Of a stretch of 12,679 nucleotides of DNA, positions 1-6,950 are shown piece by piece. The notes beneath the pieces were generated by a model. That model saw only the letters and a program-made list of their open reading frames with translations. It was not told the origin of the DNA and searched no databases. A program made the translations under genes and the position numbers. Every line of letters begins with the position of its first letter. The first letter of the stretch is position 1. The stretch covers positions 1 through 12,679 of the forward strand of contig CAMEUH010000052.1 in the NCBI GenBank assembly GCA_945938055.1. The letters run 5' to 3'. This DNA is from an uncultured Eubacteriaceae bacterium. Lineage in GTDB: Bacteria; Bacillota; Clostridia; Lachnospirales; Lachnospiraceae.

Positions 1-680
1 TTTAAATTTAAGGTACGGACAAAGGCTTCCTTTAATTCAGAAAGGAAGTGTAATGGTCCTCCAAGAAATGCAACATTACCACGAATCGGCTTTCCACAGG
101 CAAGGCCACTGATGGTCTGGTTTACGACTGCCTGAAAAATGGAGGCGGAAAGGTCTTCTTTGGTCGCACCTTCATTAATGAGAGGCTGGATATCTGATTT
201 TGCAAATACACCACAACGGGCAGCAATCGGATAAATGGCCTTGTAATTTTTGGCTGTCTGCAAAAGGGTTGCCATCTGGTCAATAAAGGAACCGGTACCA
301 CCGGCGCAGATTCCGTTCATTCTCTGGTCAATGCCATTGGTAAAATAAATGATTTTGGCATCTTCTCCACCAAGCTCAATGGCAACGTCGGTCTGAGGAG
401 CATAATCGGTAAGGGCAGTTGAAACAGCAACCACTTCCTGGGTAAAAGGAACCTCAAGATGGTTAGCAAGAGTTAAACCGCCGGAGCCGGTGATGACAGG
501 ATGTACGTCGATTTCTCCTAATTGATTTCTGGCTTCGGTTAACAATTCCGCAAGGGTTTCTTGAATATTGGCAAAATGTCGTTTATAATCAGAAAACAAT
601 ATGGTATTTTTATCGTCAAGTATTGCGATTTTTACGGTTGTGGAACCAATGTCGATTCCTAATTTGTAAAGTGTATTCAT
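1..680 (-). CDS. BadF/HgdC-type 2-hydroxyacyl-CoA dehydratase activase-like ATPase, N-terminal part (partial)
   Basis: The first 226 codons of a gene whose 3' end lies beyond the left edge. The protein opens with the ASKHA ATPase phosphate motif GIDIGSTTVKIAI (8-20) and has a second ATPase motif IELGGEDAK (101-109). Two cysteines sit where the dimeric activase HgdC binds its bridging [4Fe-4S] cluster: NGICAGGTGSF (C125) and AARCGVFAKSD (C156). HgdC-type proteins couple ATP hydrolysis to injecting an electron into 2-hydroxyacyl-CoA dehydratases and related reductases. In Clostridia this N-terminal module is often the start of a protein of well over 1000 residues that also carries dehydratase-like regions; whether that holds here cannot be seen. 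The ATG at 680-678 is preceded by GGAGG at 695-691 on the minus strand, nine bases upstream, which fixes the start. The family is clear; the substrate is unknown. Confidence 0.9.
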   Translation of the reverse strand, partial: MNTLYKLGIDIGSTTVKIAILDDKNTILFSDYKRHFANIQETLAELLTEARNQLGEIDVHPVITGSGGLTLANHLEVPFTQEVVAVSTALTDYAPQTDVAIELGGEDAKIIYFTNGIDQRMNGICAGGTGSFIDQMATLLQTAKNYKAIYPIAARCGVFAKSDIQPLINEGATKEDLSASIFQAVVNQTISGLACGKPIRGNVAFLGGPLHFLSELKEAFVRTLNL

Positions 681-698
681 TTTAAAATAACCTCCATA

Positions 699-713
699 CC
701 TGTAAAATACAGG
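699..713. repeat. Perfect inverted repeat in the leader of the activase gene
   Basis: CCTGTA-AAA-TACAGG, a perfect dyad with 6-base arms and a 3-base centre, lies a few bases upstream of the GGAGG ribosome binding site of the leftward activase gene. It could be an operator or a small leader hairpin affecting ribosome access. No T-run follows it on the minus strand, so it does not look like a terminator. I do not recognise the binding protein. Confidence 0.4.
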
Positions 714-730
714 AAAAACTTTTGGCATGC

Positions 731-747
731 GTTAACAACGTGTTAAC
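731..747. repeat. GTTAACA-ACG-TGTTAAC dyad, possible operator
   Basis: A perfect 17-base inverted repeat (7-base arms, 3-base spacer) about 50 bases upstream of the leftward activase start. Both arms contain the self-palindromic GTTAAC. Its size and place, between divergent genes and close to where the leftward promoter should lie, fit an operator for a dimeric repressor. The regulator is not identifiable from the site alone. Confidence 0.4.
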
Positions 748-870
748 TTTATGTAAAGAAAGGATAAAAAGTATTAATATCCTATTAAGCCATTGGATAG
801 AAACTGCCAAAAGTCCAATATCCATAAGATTATAGTACAATTTTGTCGAAAATACAAGAAAAAGTGTAGA

Positions 871-899
871 TTGACAAAAATTGCCGCTATACTTATAAT
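871..899 (+). promoter_or_regulatory. Perfect sigma-A consensus promoter for the rhomboid-like gene
   Basis: TTGACA at 871-876, a 17-base spacer, and TATAAT at 894-899: both hexamers and the spacing match the vegetative sigma-70/sigma-A consensus exactly. Transcription should begin near 906, leaving a leader of about 67 bases to the ATG at 973. A second TATAAT lies at 928-933 but has only a weak -35 (TGGATA). The promoter lies inside an open frame that extends upstream to 793, which argues that this upstream part is not translated. Confidence 0.85.
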
Positions 900-972
900 A
901 AATCTGGATAGTTTATCAATTTTTTTATATAATATGGATATAAGACCATATAAGCGGGGCATAAATAATTAT

Positions 973-1848
973 ATGAAATGGTTTAATAAATTAGAGCGTA
1001 AATATGGACGATACGCAATTCATAATCTGATGTATTATCTTATCATACTGTATGCGGTCGGATTTGTTCTGGAAATATTCGGAAATGGATTTTACAGCCG
1101 CTACCTTTCACTGGACATGGCGATGATTTTTAAGGGACAGATATGGAGATTGTTTACCTTTATCATGGGACCGCCAAACAGTAGTATCTTATTTATATTG
1201 CTTTCACTTTATTTTTATTATATGATAGGGACTGTTCTGGAACGTACCTGGGGAGCATTTCGGTTTAACATGTATATGCTCTCGGGATGGCTTCTGCATA
1301 TTTTGGCAGCGCTTATCATCTATCTGGTATTTGGGGTAAGCTTCCCATTTGACACATATTATCTTAACATGTCACTGTTTCTTGCTTTTGCGACAATTGC
1401 AGGTGAGATGGAGGTGCTTTTGTGCTTTATCATTCCGATAAAGGTCAAATGGCTGGCGTATGTGGACATGGTTTACTTTGCTCTGACCATTATTGGCGGA
1501 TTGTTCCAGAGTGTTCTTCCAATCAATATTTTGTATGGACTTTTCCGGATTGGTATTATGGCAACACCGGTTTATGCTGTGGCAGCACTGGTTTCGCTGC
1601 TGAATTTCATCGTTTTTTACGGAATGACACGTAATTACAGGACGGTTTCGCCAAAGGAAATAAAACGAAAGGCAGAATATAAGCATAAAATACAGGCAGC
1701 CGGAAAAGGAACAAAGCATAAATGTGCAGTTTGTGGAAGAACGGAAAAGGATGGAGAGGATTTGGTTTTCCGTTACTGTTCCAAGTGTGAAGGCACATAT
1801 GAGTATTGCAATGAACATTTGTATACACATAAGCACGTGACAAAATAG
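973..1848 (+). CDS. Rhomboid-like multi-pass membrane protein with C-terminal zinc-binding tail
   Basis: A 291-residue integral membrane protein. The loop GQIWRLFTF (55-63) followed by YYMIGTVLERTWGAFRFNMY (82-101) is the rhomboid/Derlin-like signature of first loop and second helix. About six hydrophobic segments lie between 17 and 215. The serine-protease centre looks lost: the GxSG position reads NMSL (132-135), and the last helices have no histidine where the catalytic partner should be. It is therefore probably a pseudoprotease with a binding or chaperone role (inference). The cytoplasmic-looking tail carries C251xxC254, C269xxC272, C279, H282, H286 and H288, a likely zinc-binding cluster. 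I chose the ATG at 973 because the open frame's earlier starts precede or overlap the promoter, and the ATG at 934 has no ribosome binding site. The GGGG at 956-959 is only a weak one for 973. pyk follows after 44 bases without a terminator. Confidence 0.8.
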   Translation: MKWFNKLERKYGRYAIHNLMYYLIILYAVGFVLEIFGNGFYSRYLSLDMAMIFKGQIWRLFTFIMGPPNSSILFILLSLYFYYMIGTVLERTWGAFRFNMYMLSGWLLHILAALIIYLVFGVSFPFDTYYLNMSLFLAFATIAGEMEVLLCFIIPIKVKWLAYVDMVYFALTIIGGLFQSVLPINILYGLFRIGIMATPVYAVAALVSLLNFIVFYGMTRNYRTVSPKEIKRKAEYKHKIQAAGKGTKHKCAVCGRTEKDGEDLVFRYCSKCEGTYEYCNEHLYTHKHVTK

Positions 1849-1892
1849 CTGGTTATGGAAATTTATCATAAAAGTAATAGGAGATTGAAAAA

Positions 1893-3326
1893 ATGAAAAG
1901 AACAAAAATTATCTGTACCATGGGACCAAACACGAATGACAGGGAAATTTTAAAACAGCTTGCGTTAAATGGCATGGATATTGCCAGATTTAATTTTTCC
2001 CACGGTGACCATGAAGAACAGAAGGGCAGGGTGGAACTGGTTAAGAGTGTGAGAGAGGAACTTGGACTTCCGATTGCAATGCTTCTGGATACAAAAGGAC
2101 CGGAGATTCGTACGGGTGGACTTGTTGATGATAAGAAGGTAACGCTTGTGGAGGGTGAAACCTATACACTTACCACAAGAGACATCATTGGAGATAATAA
2201 GATCGGTCATATTACATATGAAGGTCTTCCGGAGGATGTACATGAGGGTAGTGTGATTTTGATTGATGATGGTCTGATTGAACTTCGTGTGGAGTCCAAG
2301 AATGAGACGGATATTGTCTGCAGGATTATTAACGGCGGAGAACTTGGGACTAAGAAAGGCGTTAATGTACCAAATGTGAGCATTAAACTCCCAGGCATTA
2401 CCCAGAAGGATAAAGAAGATATTTTATTCGGTATTGAACAGGGATATGATTTTATTGCTGCTTCCTTTGTAAGAAATGCAGACTGCATTCGTGAGATTAA
2501 GGATATCTTAAATGCTCATAATGCAGATATTAAGATTATTGCAAAGATTGAAAATGCAGAAGGAATTGCAAACATCGACGAAATTATCGATGTGGCAGAC
2601 GGCATCATGGTCGCAAGAGGTGACATGGGTGTTGAAATTCCGGCAGAAGAAGTACCACATGTTCAGAAGATGATAATCAGAAAATGTAATGATAAATTCA
2701 AGCCGGTTATCACGGCAACACAGATGCTGGATTCCATGATGAGAAATCCACGTCCGACAAGAGCAGAGGTAACGGATGTTGCCAATGCCATTTATGACGG
2801 AACGGATGCGGTGATGCTTTCCGGAGAGTCAGCAATGGGTAAGTACCCGGTTGAAGCTGTTAAGATGATGGCTCACATTGCGGAATCAACAGAGCAGCAT
2901 CTGGATCATGAAAAATTTGTAAAGGCTAGAAGAATTCATGCAAAACAGACGGTTTCCGGTGCTGTAAGCTATGCATCGGTTACAACGGCACATAACTTAA
3001 ATGCCAAGGCAATCATTGCACCAACCATTTCTGGATTTACTGCAAGAGTTATTTCCAAATATAAGCCGGAGATGCAGGTGATTGGCCTTTCACCAAATGA
3101 GTCTGTTCTTCGTCAGATGCAGATTTACTGGGGCGTAAAGCCGATGAAGTCGATTCAGGAGCATTCTACGGATGATATTATCCGTCATGCAATTGATACG
3201 GCAAAGCAGGCAGGACTGGTTGAAGAAGGAGACATGGCAGTTGTAACGGCCGGTGTTCCGACATCAAAGTCCAAGGAAGCACAGAAGGGTATTACTAATA
3301 TCATGCGAGTTGTCTCCATTGATTAA
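1893..3326 (+). CDS. pyk: Pyruvate kinase
   Basis: Converts phosphoenolpyruvate and ADP to pyruvate and ATP, the last ATP-forming step of glycolysis, in the cytoplasm. The 477 residues cover the A/B/C domain core. Visible active-site elements: ARFNFSHG with R32 and N34; D66 in LLDTKGPEIRTGG; K218 and E220 in IIAKIENAEG; D244 in MVARGDMGVEIP; T276 in VITATQMLDSM; and the family signature TRAEVTDVANAIYDGTDAV running to GES (289-313). The B-domain lid is about 70-167 and the C domain begins near 340. The extra C-terminal PEP-utiliser-like domain found on Bacillus-type enzymes (about 585 residues) is absent. AGGAG near 1880 precedes the ATG. The gene sits 44 bases after the rhomboid-like gene with no obvious promoter between, so it may share the strong promoter at 871-899; a promoter within the upstream coding region is not excluded. 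Two terminators follow. Confidence 0.97.
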   Translation: MKRTKIICTMGPNTNDREILKQLALNGMDIARFNFSHGDHEEQKGRVELVKSVREELGLPIAMLLDTKGPEIRTGGLVDDKKVTLVEGETYTLTTRDIIGDNKIGHITYEGLPEDVHEGSVILIDDGLIELRVESKNETDIVCRIINGGELGTKKGVNVPNVSIKLPGITQKDKEDILFGIEQGYDFIAASFVRNADCIREIKDILNAHNADIKIIAKIENAEGIANIDEIIDVADGIMVARGDMGVEIPAEEVPHVQKMIIRKCNDKFKPVITATQMLDSMMRNPRPTRAEVTDVANAIYDGTDAVMLSGESAMGKYPVEAVKMMAHIAESTEQHLDHEKFVKARRIHAKQTVSGAVSYASVTTAHNLNAKAIIAPTISGFTARVISKYKPEMQVIGLSPNESVLRQMQIYWGVKPMKSIQEHSTDDIIRHAIDTAKQAGLVEEGDMAVVTAGVPTSKSKEAQKGITNIMRVVSID

Positions 3327-3327
3327 G

Positions 3328-3351
3328 GATTCATGCCTGAATCATTTTTTT
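3328..3351 (+). terminator. First terminator after pyk
   Basis: GATTCA-TGCC-TGAATC forms a 6-base-pair stem with a 4-base loop two bases after the pyk stop codon, followed by A and seven T residues. The stem is short and AT-rich, so it is probably leaky alone. Confidence 0.6.
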
Positions 3352-3369
3352 CAATTATTGTGAATATGG

Positions 3370-3394
3370 CGCCCGGTTTTTGCCGGGCGTTTTG
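3370..3394 (+). terminator. Second, GC-rich terminator after pyk
   Basis: CGCCCGG (3370-3376) pairs perfectly with CCGGGCG (3383-3389) around a TTTTTG loop, followed by TTTTG. This is a classical intrinsic terminator that separates pyk from aroA. An ATG at 3380 in frame with aroA lies inside this hairpin, so it is unlikely to be a start. Confidence 0.85.
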
Positions 3395-3439
3395 TACATC
3401 ATTTGCTATGGTATTTTACAGCAGAAGCAGAGGTATTTT

Positions 3440-4717
3440 ATGGATACGTATCATGTGAGAAAATTAAAACACCCATTGGATGTTCATGTCACGGTTCCAG
3501 GCTCCAAAAGCATGACCAACCGTGCTCTTTTGATGGCGGCATTATCTGATGGCAGAACCAGGCTGGAGGGGATTTTATTTAGTGATGATTCCAGACATTT
3601 TCTTGGTGCATTAAAGGCGCTTGGATTTGAAGTGTCTTATGATGAAAAGGATTGTACCGCCATGGTTACGGGATGTGGTGGCAGTATTCCGCAAAAGGAA
3701 GGAAGGATTTATGTCGGAAGTGCCGGAACAGCGGCAAGATTTTTGACGGCAATGCTTGCTCTATCGGACGGGACATATGAGATTCAGGCTTCCGCACAGA
3801 TGGAAAAGCGGCCAATGAAGCCGGTATTTGGCTCATTGGGGGCAATGGGGGCAGAATTTACCTATTTGAAGGAGGAAGGGTTTTTACCCGTTAAGGTTCG
3901 GGGAAGTGCAGCAAGGGTGAAGTATGCAGAAATCGATATCAGCAAGAGTACACAGTTTTTAAGTGCGCTTCTCATGACGGCACCAATGCTGAATAATGGA
4001 CTTGAGATTCATATCACCAGTGAAAAAACAGATGGTGCCTATATCAGGATTACAAGGAAAATGATGGAACAATTTGGCTGTCAGGTGGAATATGATGGTC
4101 ATGATTATCACATTAAAGGCAATCAGGTGTATCAATCCGGAAATTATGTGGTGGAGCCGGATGTGTCGGCGGCATGCTATTTCTACGGAATGGCTGCGGT
4201 TACAGGCGGCAGGGCAGTTGTAAATCATGTGCATGAGGACCTGATGCAGGGAGACATGAAGTTTCTTGAAGTGTTGAAAAAAATGGGATGTAAGGTTATC
4301 GATACCAGGGAAGGAATTGAAGTAACAGGACCGGCCGATGGACTGAATGGCGTGGATGTGGATATGAATGATTTCTCAGATCAGACGATGACGCTTGCCG
4401 CAATTGCACCATTTGCAAAAGGAGAGACACATATCAGAAATATTGCACATATCAGGCTTCAGGAGTCTGACAGAATGGCAGCAATTCTTCATAATCTTAC
4501 CAATCTTGGAATCCGCTGTGAAGAAGAGGACAATGGAATTGTGATTTATCCGGGAACGTGCAGAGCATGTGAAATTGATACTTTTGAAGATCACAGAATG
4601 GCAATGGCATTTGCAATTCCGGGTCTTTTGACAGAAGGGATAGTCATTAAAGATCCAATGTGCTGCAGGAAGACATTTGAAAATTATTTTGAAATATTGG
4701 ATGAAATAACCGGATAA
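3440..4717 (+). CDS. aroA: 3-phosphoshikimate 1-carboxyvinyltransferase (EPSP synthase)
   Basis: Transfers the enolpyruvyl group of PEP to shikimate 3-phosphate, step six of the shikimate pathway. The 425-residue protein aligns by eye almost position for position with the E. coli enzyme: PGSKSMTNR (K23, S24, R28), SAGTAAR (94-100), R124 in MEKRPM, STQF (170-173), the catalytic D314 in NDFSDQTMTLA, E342 in RLQESDRM, EDHRMAMAF (383-391) and K411 in RKTFENYF. G96 and T97 are kept, but the usual proline at 101 is phenylalanine. The ATG at 3440 is chosen because GAGG (3430-3433) sits six bases upstream, the N-terminus then matches the family, and the earlier in-frame ATG at 3380 is inside a terminator. 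I see no convincing promoter between 3394 and 3440, and no other aromatic-pathway gene is adjacent. No terminator separates it from the next gene. Confidence 0.95.
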   Translation: MDTYHVRKLKHPLDVHVTVPGSKSMTNRALLMAALSDGRTRLEGILFSDDSRHFLGALKALGFEVSYDEKDCTAMVTGCGGSIPQKEGRIYVGSAGTAARFLTAMLALSDGTYEIQASAQMEKRPMKPVFGSLGAMGAEFTYLKEEGFLPVKVRGSAARVKYAEIDISKSTQFLSALLMTAPMLNNGLEIHITSEKTDGAYIRITRKMMEQFGCQVEYDGHDYHIKGNQVYQSGNYVVEPDVSAACYFYGMAAVTGGRAVVNHVHEDLMQGDMKFLEVLKKMGCKVIDTREGIEVTGPADGLNGVDVDMNDFSDQTMTLAAIAPFAKGETHIRNIAHIRLQESDRMAAILHNLTNLGIRCEEEDNGIVIYPGTCRACEIDTFEDHRMAMAFAIPGLLTEGIVIKDPMCCRKTFENYFEILDEITG

Positions 4718-4728
4718 ACAATTTATAG

Positions 4729-4757
4729 ATGACAAAAAATCAGAAAAGATGTATAAT
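4729..4757 (+). promoter_or_regulatory. Promoter of the DUF1015 gene
   Basis: ATGACA (4729-4734, five of six to consensus), a 17-base spacer and a perfect TATAAT (4752-4757). Start of transcription would be near 4764, giving a leader of about 30 bases. The promoter overlaps an in-frame ATG at 4729, which supports starting the protein at 4795 instead. Read-through from aroA may add to expression. Confidence 0.7.
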
Positions 4758-4794
4758 TTGCGAAAGTTTATTGTACGATAAAAGGAGGAAAATC

Positions 4795-6027
4795 ATGGCA
4801 ACAATAAAACCGTTTGTATGCGTAAGACCAAGGGCTGATGTAGTGGATCGCGTAGCAGCACTTCCGTATGATGTTTATAACAGGCAGGAAGCCAAGGAGG
4901 CAGTTAAGGATAACCCTATTTCATTCCTGAATATTGACCGCGCAGAGACACAGTTTGATGATTCGGTGGATACCTATGCACCGGAAGTTTATCAGAAGGC
5001 AAAAGAACTCTTAGAGGGCATGATTGCGGATGGTACATTTCTCACAGATGAGGATAAGGCATATTATGTCTATGAACTTACCATGAACGGCAGGGCACAG
5101 ACCGGTATCGTTGCCTGTGCATCCATTGATGATTATGCCAATAATATGATTAAGAAACATGAAAATACCCGTGCAGATAAGGAAATTGACCGTATTACCC
5201 ACGTAGATACCTGTTCTGCCCAGACGGGTCCGATTTTCCTTGCTTATCGGGCAAATGAAGTGATTAATGGTGAGGTAAGAAAAGCTAAGGAAAATCCGGC
5301 GTTATATGATTTTGTATCGGATGACGGAATTCGGCATGCAGTTTGGAAAATTTCTGCTCCTGAGGCTGTTGAAAAGATTCAGGCTGCCTTTGTACAGATT
5401 GACCGGATTTACATAGCAGACGGACATCACAGGGCGGCATCTGCCGTAAAGGTTGGATTCAAGAGAAGAGAGGCAAATCCATCCTATACCGGTGAGGAAG
5501 AATTTAATTTCTTCTTATCCGTACTGTTTCCGGATGAGCAGTTGATGATTATGGACTATAATCGTGTAGTAAAAGATTTGAATGGATTATCAGAAGAGGA
5601 ATTCATGAGCAGGGTGGCAGAATGCTTTACCGTTAAGGAATCTGCCGGTCAGGCAAAGCCAGAGAAAAAAGGTGATGTTGGAATGTACCTTTCAGGAAAA
5701 TGGTATCTGCTTACGGCAAAGGATGAAATAAAGTCAGATGATCCGGTAGAAGGGCTTGATGTGGCGATTTTACAGAATTCGCTTTTGACACCGCTATTGG
5801 GAATTAAAGACCCAAGAACGGATAAGAGGATTGATTTTATTGGCGGAATCCGTGGACTTTCGGAATTGGAGCGAAGAGCAGATTCTGACATGAAGGTGGC
5901 ATTTGCAATGTATCCGACATCGATCGGTGAACTTTTTGCCGTGGCAGATGCAGGGTTACTGATGCCGCCAAAGTCTACTTGGTTTGAACCAAAGCTTCGG
6001 AGCGGATTATTCATTCATAGAATTTAA
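4795..6027 (+). CDS. DUF1015 family protein
   Basis: A 410-residue soluble protein that I recognise as DUF1015, a widespread bacterial and archaeal family without an established biochemical role. Conserved blocks: IKPFVCVRP at the N-terminus (4-12), AALPYDVYNR (21-30), NPISFLNIDRAE (40-51), the charged KHENTRADKEIDRI (121-134), and ADGHHRAASA (208-217). The His/Asp/Glu-rich blocks look like metal or phosphate ligands and suggest an enzyme, but no substrate can be named from the sequence. In other genomes the family often lies near serine biosynthesis genes (serA/serC); neither is seen here. The ATG at 4795 follows a strong AAAGGAGG (4781-4788) and its length matches the family. An upstream extension to 4729 would overlap the promoter. 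Twenty-one bases separate it from the membrane-protein gene behind it, so the two are probably cotranscribed. Confidence 0.88.
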   Translation: MATIKPFVCVRPRADVVDRVAALPYDVYNRQEAKEAVKDNPISFLNIDRAETQFDDSVDTYAPEVYQKAKELLEGMIADGTFLTDEDKAYYVYELTMNGRAQTGIVACASIDDYANNMIKKHENTRADKEIDRITHVDTCSAQTGPIFLAYRANEVINGEVRKAKENPALYDFVSDDGIRHAVWKISAPEAVEKIQAAFVQIDRIYIADGHHRAASAVKVGFKRREANPSYTGEEEFNFFLSVLFPDEQLMIMDYNRVVKDLNGLSEEEFMSRVAECFTVKESAGQAKPEKKGDVGMYLSGKWYLLTAKDEIKSDDPVEGLDVAILQNSLLTPLLGIKDPRTDKRIDFIGGIRGLSELERRADSDMKVAFAMYPTSIGELFAVADAGLLMPPKSTWFEPKLRSGLFIHRI

Positions 6028-6048
6028 TTCTGGAAAGAGGCGTTTGAT

Positions 6049-6870
6049 ATGTACGTATACACTCTGAGCCAATGGCTGTTATTCTTTTATGTTTATTGCT
6101 TTTTTGGATGGATTTTTGAATCGGGATTTGTATCAATCCGGAAGAAGAAATTTGTAAACCGGGGTTTTATGCACGGACCATTTCTTCCACTATATGGCTG
6201 TGGCGCCATTCTGGCATTGATTGTGACAATTCCGGTGCGTGGCAATTACGTGCTGATGTATCTTTTCGGTGCAATAGCAGCAACGATTCTGGAGTATATC
6301 ACGGGTGTTGTCATGGAAGCTGTTTTTAAGGTCCGCTACTGGGATTACAGCAATCAGAAATTTAATTTTCAGGGACATATTTGTTTATCGTCTACAATTG
6401 CCTGGGGATTTCTGGTGATTTTTCTGGTTGAAGTGGTTCACCAGCCGATTGAACGGATGATTTTATCCATTCATGGAGTCTGGCAGGAAATTCTGGTTTA
6501 TGCATTAACATTTTACTTTGTTGCAGACTTCACGCTGGCATTTAAGGAAGCTGTTGAACTTCGTGATCTGCTTCTTTATGTGGAACGGGCGAAGGATGAT
6601 GTGGAACGTATGAAAAAGCGCCTGGATGTGGTGATTGCAGTGGCAGATGAAGAATTCAGCCAGAAAAAGGAATTGTTAAAAGAAAAGCAGCAGTTATATG
6701 CGGAAGCATTGGAGGAACGGATGGAACAGTATAAGAACCGTCTTTCCGGACACAATCTGCATCTGGCAAAAAGATTTTTCTCGGCGCATCCGACCGCGTA
6801 TTCTGAGCGCTTCAGTGGTGCATTGGCAGAATTGAAGGAAAATGTGAAAAATTTGAAAAAGGAGAAATAA
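6049..6870 (+). CDS. CmpB-type putative ABC transporter permease (PF06541-like) with coiled-coil tail
   Basis: A 273-residue membrane protein. Hydrophobic segments lie near 8-28, 45-63, 66-90, 113-131 and 146-166. Conserved family blocks are FFGWIFES (18-25), NRGFMHGPFLPLYGCGA (37-53), LEYITGVVMEAVFKVRYWDY (81-100) and the SSTIAWG segment (114-120); together they place it in the family annotated as ABC_trans_CmpB. That name is largely inherited: no ATPase or other permease is nearby, so transport is not demonstrated. After the last helix, residues about 177-233 are highly charged with heptad-like spacing and should form a cytoplasmic coiled coil, a variable extension in this family. An AGAGG precedes the ATG. 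The gene closes the two-gene unit with the DUF1015 gene and ends directly at a strong terminator. Confidence 0.8.
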   Translation: MYVYTLSQWLLFFYVYCFFGWIFESGFVSIRKKKFVNRGFMHGPFLPLYGCGAILALIVTIPVRGNYVLMYLFGAIAATILEYITGVVMEAVFKVRYWDYSNQKFNFQGHICLSSTIAWGFLVIFLVEVVHQPIERMILSIHGVWQEILVYALTFYFVADFTLAFKEAVELRDLLLYVERAKDDVERMKKRLDVVIAVADEEFSQKKELLKEKQQLYAEALEERMEQYKNRLSGHNLHLAKRFFSAHPTAYSERFSGALAELKENVKNLKKEK

Positions 6871-6923
6871 AAAGTCCCGTTTTCGGCTTATTGCAATAAG
6901 TTAACCGGAAACGGGACTTTTTT
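6871..6923. terminator. Bidirectional terminator between convergent genes, with internal palindrome
   Basis: AAAGTCCCGTTTTCGG (6871-6886) pairs with CCGGAAACGGGACTTT (6905-6920), 16 positions with one G-T wobble, flanked by T-runs on the right and A-runs on the left so that it can stop transcription both ways. The loop itself contains a perfect 14-base palindrome, CTTATTGCAATAAG (6887-6900), which extends the stem. It serves the CmpB-type gene on the plus strand and argG on the minus strand. Confidence 0.92.
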
Positions 6924-6950
6924 CATAAAATCAGGTCAGTAAATCCTGCC

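Noticed and set aside
699..713. LexA-type SOS box (CTGT...ACAG)
   Set aside because: The spacing between CTGT and ACAG is 5 rather than 8 bases, Gram-positive LexA uses a different motif, and the gene is not a DNA-repair gene.
731..747. Rex operator
   Set aside because: The TTAACA and TGTTAA arms are in the opposite orientation to the Rex consensus and the spacing differs.
793..972. Upstream 60-codon extension of the rhomboid-like protein
   Set aside because: It contains the perfect promoter, including the -10 at 894-899, has no ribosome binding site at its start, and its composition is not membrane-protein-like.
1372..1905. Long minus-strand open frame opposite the rhomboid-like gene, and similar antisense frames throughout
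   Set aside because: They lie antisense to clear genes, have no ribosome binding sites or recognisable motifs, and follow the codon structure of the opposite strand.
3380..3439. Upstream extension of aroA
   Set aside because: The start lies inside a GC-rich terminator hairpin, and the extra residues do not match the EPSP synthase N-terminus.
4729..4794. Upstream extension of the DUF1015 protein
   Set aside because: It overlaps a good -35/-10 pair, while the ATG at 4795 has a strong AAAGGAGG.
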